DNA of 14,173 nt from an uncultured Veillonellaceae bacterium (GTDB lineage Bacteria; Bacillota; Negativicutes; Veillonellales; Dialisteraceae), in the NCBI GenBank assembly GCA_958439155.1, contig CAUBUJ010000030.1, forward strand, positions 1-14,173. The letters run 5' to 3'. Shown here piece by piece: positions 1 to 6,120 of this stretch. Numbering within the stretch: the first letter of the stretch is position 1; each line of letters opens with the position of its first letter. Position numbers and translations under genes: made by a program. The notes under the pieces were generated by a model. The model was given only the letters and a program-made list of their open reading frames with translations. It was not told the DNA's origin and did no database searches.

Positions 1-74
1 CTGCGTACAAAGTGATTTTAAACCCGCTCATGCACGGCGAAGCCATATATAAAGAAAGCACATCCTATTCCCGT

Positions 75-156
75 TGACCGCTGATGGCTGAAAGCAGAAA
101 GCTTGTATCAGCGGCACAGCCCAAATATAAAAGAGAGCTTCCTATTTCCACTTCAG
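75..156. repeat. 82-bp direct repeat, copy 1, with heptamer array
   Basis: This 82-bp unit matches bases 436-517 at 78 of 82 positions with no gap. It opens with a 28-bp array of four degenerate heptamers (76-103: GACCGCT, GATGGCT, GAAAGCA, GAAAGCT). It ends in the CTATTTCC-ACTTCAG motif that precedes heptamer arrays elsewhere; in this copy the following array is degenerate. The two copies are 361 bp apart. Confidence 0.9.
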
Positions 157-212
157 CCTTCATTCTCATGTCGTTATTTTCAAATGCTGCGTTCAAAACC
201 ACGGTCTGCGCA

Positions 213-262
213 GGCTTGCCCCTCTCAGGCCTTTGGCCAGCTCTCCCCTTGCGGGGCGAGCC
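213..262. repeat. Imperfect inverted repeat
   Basis: The arms GGCTTGCCCC (213-222) and GGGGCGAGCC (253-262) pair with one mismatch. A smaller GGCC-TTT-GGCC hairpin lies between them. There is no T-tract, so it is not a terminator. The layout resembles short palindromic intergenic repeats found in many Firmicutes genomes; that comparison is from memory. Confidence 0.55.
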
Positions 263-350
263 TTGTGCAGAGGCATCATTCTGTTTCCGGTTTGTACGCA
301 TACATTCGCCTATTTTGTAGAGATGACGAAATCTGACGCTTTTCCTAGGC

Positions 351-399
351 AGGGGAGGAGAATGTGTCAGTGGCCACGTTCTCCGGCGCTAAGAAATGG
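351..399. repeat. Dispersed repeat, copy 1 (partner at 11394)
   Basis: The sequence beginning AGGGGAGGAGAATGTG, followed by CAGTG-CCAC and ending near GAAATGG, recurs at 11394-11449 with scattered substitutions. Neither copy lies in a gene. Function unknown. Confidence 0.7.
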
Positions 400-435
400 C
401 CCGTAAAGACATCCAATACCGCGCCGCGGGCCCGC

Positions 436-517
436 TGACCGCTGATGGCTGAAAGCAGGAAGCTTGTATTAGCGGCACAGCCAAAATATAAAAGAGACCT
501 TCCTATTTCCACTTCAG
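436..517. repeat. 82-bp direct repeat, copy 2, with heptamer array
   Basis: This is the second copy of the unit at 75-156. Its opening heptamer array is 437-464 (GACCGCT, GATGGCT, GAAAGCA, GGAAGCT). Here the end of the unit runs directly into a complete second array at 513-540, so this copy probably shows the intact arrangement and the first copy the decayed one. Confidence 0.9.
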
Positions 518-567
518 ACTCCCGACTTCTGACTTCAGACCACGAGTCCTTTGCTAATGACGCACCA
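502..567. repeat. Composite repeat module, copy 1 (heptamer array plus 27-bp linker)
   Basis: A CTATTTCC lead is followed by four heptamers (513-540: TTCAGAC, TCCCGAC, TTCTGAC, TTCAGAC). A 27-bp linker then starts CACGAG and ends TAATGACGCACCA (541-567). The same order and lengths are seen at 11960-12024 and 14054-14118. The CCAACAG array that follows the linker in the other copies is not recognisable here. Confidence 0.85.
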
Positions 568-588
568 TCCGTCCCAGACTACAAAACT

Positions 589-652
589 CCCGCCGCCCAC
601 TTTATTTGAGGCGGCGCACCGCCCCTCTCAACTGGTAGCTCTCAACTCTAAA
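589..652. repeat. GC hairpin plus CTCTAAA-type heptamer array, copy 1
   Basis: A CGCCGCC/GGCGGCG hairpin with an A/T-rich 12-base loop is followed by four heptamers at 625-652 (CTCTCAA, CTGGTAG, CTCTCAA, CTCTAAA). The same combination is at 11742-11805 with few changes. The hairpin has no T-tract behind it. Confidence 0.8.
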
Positions 653-701
653 CCCCGCTCCCATGATGCACTTCCGTAAACCCCAGACCCTGTCCCATAA
701 C

Positions 702-730
702 TGGACATGCATTAGAAAATATGGTAGAGT
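702..730 (+). promoter_or_regulatory. Possible promoter for the MBL-fold gene
   Basis: TGGACA (702-707) and TAGAGT (725-730) are separated by 17 bp and lie about 60 bp before the gene start at 788. The -35 matches the sigma-70 consensus at 5 of 6 positions and the -10 at 4 of 6. The site lies just past the repeat mosaic. It is a plausible but unproven promoter. Confidence 0.4.
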
Positions 731-787
731 GTTAAAAAGGTTTATTCTACGCAACAAATGGATAAGATGCATCAATGGAGATAGCGA

Positions 788-1861
788 ATGAAACTCAGTA
801 TAGCAGGCGGCTGCGGCGATTTTGGGCGCAGCTGCTTTTTTGTATCCGGACGGCAGCATTCGTACATCGTGGACTGCGGTACGTCCACTGACGGGCTGGA
901 CCGTGTGCCCGATCTCACCACAGAAGAGATCCGCGGCGCGGAGTATTTATTCCTGACTCATTCCCACCGGGACCATACAGGGGCGGTGGAGTATGTGGAA
1001 GGAAAGGGGTTCAGCGGGCCTGTGCTCATGTCAGCCCAGACGTACCGCCAGCTCAGTTACAAGCCGAAGAACGCGGTGATTCTTGATTCTACCGCACCGG
1101 AGGTGGAGCTCCTTCCTGGATTTTCCTTCCAGTGGGGCCGCACTGGTCATTGTTGCGGCGCGGTGTGGTACCTCATTTCCTGTGAAGGGAAGAAAGCCTT
1201 CTTTTCCGGTGATTACCGGGAAGGGGATCCTTTCTATACCTGCGATCCGGTGCGGGGTCTCACCGCGGATATTGCCGTCCTCGACGCGGCGTATCCCACC
1301 GAGGAGTGGGGGTCGGATATGCGGACCCGTTTCCTTGGGAAAGCCTTTTCCCTTATCCAGGAGGGGCGGCCGCTGCTTCTGCCGGTGCCCCGTTTCGGCC
1401 GGGGCCTTTCTATCGCCCTGTCCCTGCAGGAGGCGCTCCATGGGAGCGTTCCCATGTATATGTCAGAGCGGCTTTACAAAGAATGGACAGGATTCTCCCG
1501 GCGGCCCTATTTCGCTCGTCCGGCGGCAGCGGCCATTCCCGGGGATTGGATCCAGGTCTGGGACGACCGCACCATTGGGAAAGAAGGAATTTACTTCCTC
1601 ACAGACGCCCAGCTTTCCCACGCAGGGAGCCGGCAGCTCGTGGAGGACCATCCGGAGATGGCGCTCCTCATGAGCGGCAGTATTCACGGCTACGGGCAGG
1701 CCCGGGAATTTGCGGAGAGCGGCCGGGCGGAGCAGGTGCTCTGGCCCAATCACACCACCTACAGGGAAATGAAAGCCCTCGCCGGGAAGAATCATTTCAC
1801 CCAGGTGGTGCCCTTCCACGATCCGCACCGGGCGCCGGAGAAGCTGCTCTATGAATGGTAA
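788..1861 (+). CDS. Metallo-beta-lactamase-fold protein, beta-CASP type
   Basis: This 357-residue protein is a probable metal-dependent hydrolase of the beta-CASP branch, which includes RNase J and CPSF-like nucleases. The metal-binding motif HSHRDH is at residues 58-63, a further candidate ligand His121 follows GRTG, and Asp142 sits in FSGDY. The C-terminal half carries a beta-CASP-like region: PVPRFGRG at 199-206, a MSGS stretch near 295, and candidate motif B and C histidines at 322 and 344. It is shorter than RNase J (about 550 residues) and lacks that enzyme's C-terminal domain. The start is supported by GGAG seven bases upstream. It appears monocistronic, with repeats upstream and a separate promoter downstream. 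Nuclease activity is inferred from family; the substrate is unknown. Confidence 0.85.
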   Translation: MKLSIAGGCGDFGRSCFFVSGRQHSYIVDCGTSTDGLDRVPDLTTEEIRGAEYLFLTHSHRDHTGAVEYVEGKGFSGPVLMSAQTYRQLSYKPKNAVILDSTAPEVELLPGFSFQWGRTGHCCGAVWYLISCEGKKAFFSGDYREGDPFYTCDPVRGLTADIAVLDAAYPTEEWGSDMRTRFLGKAFSLIQEGRPLLLPVPRFGRGLSIALSLQEALHGSVPMYMSERLYKEWTGFSRRPYFARPAAAAIPGDWIQVWDDRTIGKEGIYFLTDAQLSHAGSRQLVEDHPEMALLMSGSIHGYGQAREFAESGRAEQVLWPNHTTYREMKALAGKNHFTQVVPFHDPHRAPEKLLYEW

Positions 1862-1930
1862 GCGCTCGGAGAGAGAATTTCTCTTATAAAAGATTATCAA
1901 TCAATCTTATATAGGGCGGCCCCAAGGCTG

Positions 1931-1939
1931 TGTTATAAT
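1931..1939 (+). promoter_or_regulatory. Extended -10 promoter for the universal stress gene
   Basis: TGT directly precedes a perfect TATAAT (1934-1939), the extended -10 pattern that does not need a good -35 box. No convincing -35 is seen 17 bp upstream. The predicted transcript would have a leader of roughly 80 bases before the start at 2026. Confidence 0.55.
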
Positions 1940-2010
1940 AAATCTATAAGGAAATAATTACTGGTTTCTATCCATCAGCGGGGAAATGTGACAGTTTTCT
2001 CCGCTCGTGA

Positions 2011-2019
2011 AAGGCGGTG
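2011..2019 (+). promoter_or_regulatory. Ribosome binding site that fixes the usp start
   Basis: AAGGCGGTG differs by one base from AAGGAGGTG and lies six bases before ATG 2026. The in-frame GTG at 2017 falls inside this site and so is unlikely to be the start. Confidence 0.7.
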
Positions 2020-2025
2020 CCTCAG

Positions 2026-2472
2026 ATGATCAGTTACAAGAAAATTCTCGTTCCCTATGACGGCTCGGAACACGCGAAGAAAGCGCTGGCCCAGGCGATC
2101 GACCTGGCGGAAGCAGGCAAAGGGAAATTGTATGTTGCCAGTGTATGCAATATTGTGTCGGTGATGAGCAATTTTGACCAGGTGTCCATCGCGGAAGGGT
2201 GCCTCACGACGCAGCTCTCCCAGGACCTGGAAAAGCAGTGCCGCGCCGACCTGGAAGAGGCGAAGAGCGTCATTCCCGAAGGGGTTCCGGTGGAAACTCT
2301 TTTCGAAGTGGGGTCTCCTGGACCGGTGCTTCTCCAGATGGCCGATGATATGAAGGCGGACCTCATCGTCATGGGCAGCCGCGGCCTTGGACCTTTGAAA
2401 GGGATTTTCATGGGCTCGGTTTCGAGTTACCTCGTAAGCCGCGCGAAATGCCCTGTATTGATTGTGAAATAA
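2026..2472 (+). CDS. Universal stress protein (UspA family)
   Basis: This is a 148-residue single-domain cytoplasmic protein of usual family length. It begins with the typical strand KKILVPYDGSEHA at residues 5-17. It ends with the ATP-binding signature G-2X-G-9X-G(S/T), seen as G117, G120 and G130-S131 (GSRGLGPLKGIFMGS). This places it with the ATP-binding Usp proteins, which usually dimerise and help cells through starvation or other stress; its exact role here is not readable. ATG 2026 is preferred over GTG 2017 because the ribosome binding site overlaps the GTG. It has its own extended -10 promoter and a strong terminator right after the stop, so it is probably a single-gene unit. Confidence 0.93.
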   Translation: MISYKKILVPYDGSEHAKKALAQAIDLAEAGKGKLYVASVCNIVSVMSNFDQVSIAEGCLTTQLSQDLEKQCRADLEEAKSVIPEGVPVETLFEVGSPGPVLLQMADDMKADLIVMGSRGLGPLKGIFMGSVSSYLVSRAKCPVLIVK

Positions 2473-2478
2473 GAAGGG

Positions 2479-2510
2479 AGCTGATGCATGGATGTGCATC
2501 AGCTTTTTTT
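2479..2510 (+). terminator. Intrinsic terminator after usp
   Basis: A perfect 10-bp stem, AGCTGATGCA (2479-2488) with TGCATCAGCT (2495-2504), encloses a six-base loop. It runs into seven Ts (2504-2510), starting seven bases after the usp stop. Confidence 0.92.
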
Positions 2511-2554
2511 CGGTGATGCCCCATTTCCTGCGGGCGAAGAAATGAGGAATTTCT

Positions 2555-3850
2555 ATGAATGAACACCGGCAGCGGCTCAAGGAAGATCTCGCTTTGTGGA
2601 CCAGGGAGAATTTGATCAGCCCCGCCGAGGCAGAAGCGATCTGGGCCCATTCCTCCCGGCGCGGCGGCGGGCCCTCTCTTACGGCGCCTTTCCTTGGGAC
2701 GGCGGCTTTTTGTCTCCTCGCCGGGGCGGCGCTCATGGTGGCGTCTCTCTGGAATGGTCTGTCCCAGATGGAGCGTTTCTATGCGGCTCTTCTGCCGCTT
2801 CTGCTGTCTCTTCTGGCGGCGGCGCTTCTTCTCCGGCAGGATCTGGCAGGACGGGCGGTGCCTATGCCGCTCCGGGAAGGGGTGGGCCTGTTCCACGGCC
2901 TCGTGGTGACCGCTTCTCTCTGGATGGTGCACGATTCGTTCTTCCTGGACGGGGATCTGTTCGGACTGGCTATGGCAGCGGCGCTTTTCCTGCTGGTCAT
3001 GCTCTACCTCCTCCGGTCTGCCGGGCTCGGCGTCATTTTCGCCGCCAATACCGCCGCGATGGCGTGGCTTTCCCCCTTCGACGGATGGCCTGACGGGCTG
3101 GCGTGGCTCCTCATGGCGCTGTCCCTGCCTTTTTTCTTCCTCCTGGTCAGCGGGAAAAGGGAGCGCGGCGGCATCGCTTTCGCCTGGGCCTGGATGGCGG
3201 CGGTGCTGGTGCTCACCTGCTATACCGCGTCAGGGCGGATGTGGCAGATCCAGTTCTTTTCTGCCGCCGCGTCTCTCACCTGGCTTTTCGGGGCGGCGCT
3301 CCGCCGGTATGACTGGCTCGGATCGGCGCTGCGCTTCTTCGGCGGCGCCGCTGTGTCCGGCGCGGTACTGGCCGGCGCCTTCGGCAGTGTCTGGCAGGCG
3401 GCGCCGGACAGCTGGTTTCTCGCGGTGCTTCTCATTGCGTTCCTTGGAATTGACGGGTTCCTCCTCTACCGTTTGCGGAAGGACAGAGAATGGCTCGCCC
3501 AGGCGGCAGGGCTCATTCCCTTCATCATCGCCGCAGCGGGGGCCGCTTCCTTCTGGGACAGGAGCGGAGCGCTTTCCGCGGTGATCGTCACCTTCGCCGG
3601 GCTCATCCTCGGCGCGGCCATCCTCGGGCGGGGCATCGAGGCAGGGCGGAACTGGCAGACTGCTGCCGGGGCGTGTCTCGCCGCGGGAGAAGGGATCATC
3701 CGCCTCTCCGATTCGGCGCTTACTTTCGGGCAGCGGGGGCTCTTCTTCTTCGCGGTCGGCGCGGCAGGGCTGGCGCTTTCGGCGCTTCTCTGGTACGCCT
3801 CCCGCCAGCGCGGTCAGGCTGGAAAGGAGGACCGCCATGAAGAAAAGTAA
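2555..3850 (+). CDS. DUF2157 multi-pass membrane protein
   Basis: This 431-residue integral membrane protein has the DUF2157 architecture. A soluble N-terminal segment of about 40 residues (RLKEDLALWTRENLISPAEA) precedes a long series of roughly a dozen hydrophobic helices rich in Ala, Leu and Phe. It ends in a basic tail (ASRQRGQAGKEDRHEEK). The family has no established biochemical function. The start ATG 2555 has AGGA six bases upstream. The end overlaps the next gene by 14 bases, and that gene encodes a GDYXXLXY-like protein, the usual neighbour of DUF2157. The two products probably act together at the membrane. No enzymatic motif is visible. Confidence 0.85.
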   Translation: MNEHRQRLKEDLALWTRENLISPAEAEAIWAHSSRRGGGPSLTAPFLGTAAFCLLAGAALMVASLWNGLSQMERFYAALLPLLLSLLAAALLLRQDLAGRAVPMPLREGVGLFHGLVVTASLWMVHDSFFLDGDLFGLAMAAALFLLVMLYLLRSAGLGVIFAANTAAMAWLSPFDGWPDGLAWLLMALSLPFFFLLVSGKRERGGIAFAWAWMAAVLVLTCYTASGRMWQIQFFSAAASLTWLFGAALRRYDWLGSALRFFGGAAVSGAVLAGAFGSVWQAAPDSWFLAVLLIAFLGIDGFLLYRLRKDREWLAQAAGLIPFIIAAAGAASFWDRSGALSAVIVTFAGLILGAAILGRGIEAGRNWQTAAGACLAAGEGIIRLSDSALTFGQRGLFFFAVGAAGLALSALLWYASRQRGQAGKEDRHEEK

Positions 3851-4499
3851 TTTTCTATGGGTACTCTTCCTTCTGGCTGCTCTGGCGGAAATAGGGACGC
3901 TCTTCTGGATCCGCAGTGATTTCACCGGTGTCCGGGAGGAAGGACAGACCTATACGACGGCGGTGACTGTCAATTTCAGCCGCAATTTCTATGAGAGCCC
4001 CTACATTTCCCTCCATGTGCCCGTAGACAAGGCGCGCTGGCTCGGGGTGAATGCTCCTGTCATCGGGGAGCGGATCTATCTCTCCATCAGCAAGGACAAG
4101 GAAAACCGCCTCCAGGTGCTCCATGCCCAGCTGGAAAAGCCCCAGGGCGAGTATATAACGGTCCGCGCGAAAGGCATGGACGGCGACGTGGTCCATTTTG
4201 ATTTCCCTACGGACCGGCTCTACATGGACGCGGCCGATATCCGGCGCCTGCCCATCAGTGAACTCGCTGAGCGGGTCCAGGTGCGGGACGCGGACACAGG
4301 CAAAGTGGTGTCCCGCATGAAGAACAGCCTCACCGCCAGCTTCCGTGTCAAAGAGGGGCGTGTGGTTATTACAGGCCTTCTGGTGAACGGCAATCCCATC
4401 GAGAAAACCTTCACCACGGTGGGCACCAATGTGGATATCAAGTACGCCAGCAGCGAGAAGGAAAAAGACCAGATCATCCCGGGAGGGACCGGGGAATGA
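3837..4499 (+). CDS. Membrane-anchored GDYXXLXY-like protein
   Basis: This 220-residue protein has one N-terminal membrane helix (about residues 6-26), and the rest is predicted outside the membrane. It follows the GDYXXLXY family layout: a leading repeat around residues 43-61, GEYITVRAKG in the middle, then FPTDRLYMDAAD and a second beta-rich repeat ending VITGLLVNGNPI. The signature itself is altered: where the family has RGDYxxLxY, this protein has ESPYISLHV at 53-61, so only Tyr and Leu remain. The start has a near-perfect AAAGGAGG six bases upstream, inside the end of the DUF2157 gene, pointing to coupled translation. Function unknown; membership is inferred from layout and neighbour. 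Confidence 0.75.
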   Translation: MKKSNFLWVLFLLAALAEIGTLFWIRSDFTGVREEGQTYTTAVTVNFSRNFYESPYISLHVPVDKARWLGVNAPVIGERIYLSISKDKENRLQVLHAQLEKPQGEYITVRAKGMDGDVVHFDFPTDRLYMDAADIRRLPISELAERVQVRDADTGKVVSRMKNSLTASFRVKEGRVVITGLLVNGNPIEKTFTTVGTNVDIKYASSEKEKDQIIPGGTGE

Positions 4500-4563
4500 C
4501 ACTGGCCTGTGCAGCGGCTCGCAGGGGATACGGGCCTGTCATTTCTGAAGAAAGGAAGAGGCT

Positions 4564-5031
4564 ATGTACATCATTCTTATGAGACATGGAAATGCCGAGG
4601 CGGAAACGGAATCGGTGTCCAACCGGAACCGGGCGCTCACGGAAAAAGGGATCCGCAATGTGGAGCGCACCGCAGGGATGCTTCGCCATTTTCTGAAAGA
4701 AAATACCCTGACCATCGCGGCCAGCCCTTACAGGCGGACCAGGGAAACCGCGGAGATCGTCTCCAATGTGTGCGGCGGATCGGTGCAGACCGCAGAGGAA
4801 CTGGTGCAGAGCTCATGGCAGCTCACGGCGGCGCACTGCCTCCTTGGGGAAGGGCCCCTCCTTCTTGTGAGCCACCATCCCTTCCTTCAGAGCTACCTCA
4901 TGACGGTGTGCGGCGCGGCGATCCAGTTTGATCCAGCCGCGGCGGCAGTCATCGATTACGACCGGCAGTGGCGCCAGGGAAAGCTCCTGGGCTACTTCAC
5001 GCCGGCTCTGCGGAAATTGAAGAAGAAATAA
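4564..5031 (+). CDS. sixA: SixA-type phosphohistidine phosphatase
   Basis: This 155-residue cytoplasmic member of the histidine phosphatase superfamily matches the short SixA branch in length. The catalytic RHG is at residues 7-9, with His8 the nucleophile. A second active-site block, SPYRRTRETA, is at 54-63, and the distal histidine is in VSHHPF at 103-107. SixA in E. coli removes phosphate from phosphohistidine proteins, with NPr of the nitrogen phosphotransferase system its supported target; the target here is unknown. The start ATG 4564 follows AAAGGAAGAG. It lies 64 bases after the GDYXXLXY-like gene with no terminator between, so it may share that transcript. The family call is firm; the symbol is moderately sure. 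Confidence 0.85.
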   Translation: MYIILMRHGNAEAETESVSNRNRALTEKGIRNVERTAGMLRHFLKENTLTIAASPYRRTRETAEIVSNVCGGSVQTAEELVQSSWQLTAAHCLLGEGPLLLVSHHPFLQSYLMTVCGAAIQFDPAAAAVIDYDRQWRQGKLLGYFTPALRKLKKK

Positions 5032-5118
5032 GTCCGCCCCTGGCGATCCTGCCGGGCGGTATTGCCGCGAGGACGCCCCTGTTTCCAGGGAATCCTTATG
5101 TTCTATCAGGAGGGATGT

Positions 5119-5928
5119 ATGAAAAAAATATTGACCATCGCCGGTTCTGATTCATCCGGCGGCGCCGGTATCCAGGCGGACCTGAAAACCTTCGCCTCTC
5201 TCGGCGCGTACGGAATGACCTGCATTACCGCCCTTACGGCGCAGAATACGATGGGCGTTTCCAAAATCGAGAATGCCAGCCCCGCCATGGTGACAGCCCA
5301 GCTGGCAGCTGTCTATGAAGACGTGCCCCCTGACGCGGTGAAGACAGGGATGCTCGCCACTGCGGAGAATGCGGAAGCGGCGGCGGATTTCCTGGCCGCC
5401 CACCAAGGGGCACCTCTCGTGGTGGATCCCGTTATGGTGGCGACCTCCGGGGCGATGCTCCTCGAAGAAAAAGCAGTATCGGTGTACAAAGAAAAGCTTT
5501 TTCCTCTGGCAACGGTGGTGACGCCCAATATCCCCGAGGCGGAAGCGCTCACCGGGATGTCCATCCGCGGGAAGGACGACATGAAAGCGGCGGCGGAGAA
5601 AATCAAAGCCTGGGGCAGCGCGGCGGTCCTCGTGAAGGGCGGGCATCTCGCCGGCGCCGCCGCGGATATTCTCCTCGATGAAACGGGCTTCCATGAATAT
5701 TCCGAGCCCCGGGTGGATACGAAGAATACCCACGGCACAGGATGCACCTTGTCCAGCGCGCTCGCTTACTTCCTCGGCGATGGATGGGAGCTGGCAGAGG
5801 CAGTGCACATGGCCAAGCTCTATATTACAGGGGCGCTCCTTGGCGGCATCGACCGCTCTGTCGGCCATGGCCATGGCCCGGTGGATCATTTCTGGTCTTA
5901 CGGTGACGGCTGGGGCCGTATCAAGTAA
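5119..5928 (+). CDS. thiD: Hydroxymethylpyrimidine/phosphomethylpyrimidine kinase
   Basis: ThiD phosphorylates hydroxymethylpyrimidine twice to give HMP-diphosphate, the pyrimidine half of thiamine. The 269-residue protein has the ribokinase-fold landmarks in order: AGSDSSGGAGIQADLKTF (8-25), DPVMVATSGA (103-112), TPNIPEAEALTG (135-146), VKGGH (172-176) and the anion-hole motif HGTGC (205-209). The start ATG 5119 has AGGAGGG four to five bases upstream; an earlier in-frame ATG at 5062 would add 19 residues lacking family features. No thiamine riboswitch pattern is seen upstream. Some Firmicute ThiD proteins also phosphorylate pyridoxine, so B6 salvage is possible. No thiE, thiM or other thi gene is nearby. 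Confidence 0.95.
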   Translation: MKKILTIAGSDSSGGAGIQADLKTFASLGAYGMTCITALTAQNTMGVSKIENASPAMVTAQLAAVYEDVPPDAVKTGMLATAENAEAAADFLAAHQGAPLVVDPVMVATSGAMLLEEKAVSVYKEKLFPLATVVTPNIPEAEALTGMSIRGKDDMKAAAEKIKAWGSAAVLVKGGHLAGAAADILLDETGFHEYSEPRVDTKNTHGTGCTLSSALAYFLGDGWELAEAVHMAKLYITGALLGGIDRSVGHGHGPVDHFWSYGDGWGRIK

Positions 5929-5981
5929 TTTCCAGCAGAAGAGCGGGAGGAATTTTTCGGAAATCCAGTCAAATTTCGTAT

Positions 5982-6010
5982 GTTAACTTGACGAAATGAT
6001 ATAAGTTCAC
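5982..6010 (+). promoter_or_regulatory. BirA-like operator over the bioW promoter
   Basis: GTTAAC (5982-5987) and GTTCAC (6005-6010) are separated by 17 bp. Extended to eight bases the arms are GTTAACTT and AAGTTCAC, an inverted repeat with one mismatch. The left arm abuts the -35 box and the right arm abuts the -10 box, so a bound repressor would block RNA polymerase. The core and spacing are close to the GTTAAC-type BirA operators of biotin operons as I recall them, and the downstream genes make biotin precursors. The regulator itself is not in the window. Confidence 0.65.
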
Positions 6011-6016
6011 TATACT
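5988..6016 (+). promoter_or_regulatory. Promoter of the bioW operon
   Basis: TTGACG (5988-5993) and TATACT (6011-6016) are separated by exactly 17 bp, each one mismatch from the sigma-70 consensus. Transcription should start near 6023, giving a leader of about 100 bases before bioW. Confidence 0.8.
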
Positions 6017-6027
6017 GAGTACTGTAA

Positions 6028-6062
6028 GCATCCCTCGACATGCTTGGGGGATGCCTTTTTTT
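6028..6062 (+). terminator. Intrinsic terminator or attenuator in the bioW leader
   Basis: GCATCCC (6028-6034) pairs with GGGATGC (6048-6054). The stem extends inward by four more pairs, including two G-U, to a five-base loop, and T7 follows at 6056-6062. It lies downstream of the bioW promoter and upstream of bioW. It may stop thiD transcripts, but it would equally stop transcripts from the bioW promoter about 40 bases after initiation unless something prevents its formation. Confidence 0.85.
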
Positions 6063-6071
6063 AGGGATCAA

Positions 6072-6100
6072 GTCAACTTTTGAGAAATTGAAGGGTTAAC
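6072..6100 (+). promoter_or_regulatory. Second operator-like site before bioW
   Basis: GTCAAC (6072-6077) and GTTAAC (6095-6100) are again separated by 17 bp, like the site at 5982-6010, and the right side reads GTTAACAA. The centres of the two sites are 90 bp apart. No -35/-10 pair is seen with it. The transcribed RNA could also fold here into a weak stem ending just before the ribosome binding site. Confidence 0.45.
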
Positions 6101-6120
6101 AAAGGAGAGCGGAAGAGGAA

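Larger units (their letters stand above)
1..660. repeat. Gene-free mosaic of dispersed repeats
   Basis: No credible gene is seen here. Short open frames exist on both strands, but they run across repeats that recur elsewhere in the window and show no protein-like conservation or good ribosome binding sites. Bases 1-59 resemble 11686-11745 and 11821-11847 (shared CTGCGTAC and GCACGGC-AAGCC motifs). Bases 75-156 and 436-517 are near-identical copies. Bases 351-399 match 11394-11449. Bases 502-567 match 11959-12024 and 14055-14118. Bases 589-652 match 11742-11805. The stretch is therefore a patchwork of the same repeat pieces that fill the yidD-yidC gap and the region after jag. Confidence 0.85.

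Noticed and set aside
1..660. CRISPR array or phage-like repeats
   Set aside because: The repeats are irregularly spaced, diverged and lack uniform spacers; the 7-bp periodicity is far too short for CRISPR.
1869..1890. Hairpin-like AGAGA/TCTCT after the MBL-fold gene
   Set aside because: The stem is five A/T-rich pairs with no T-tract, too weak to call a terminator.
2408..2932. Minus-strand open frames opposite usp and the DUF2157 gene
   Set aside because: They cross the usp terminator and mirror well-supported plus-strand genes in GC-rich DNA, with Arg/Pro-rich nonsense composition.
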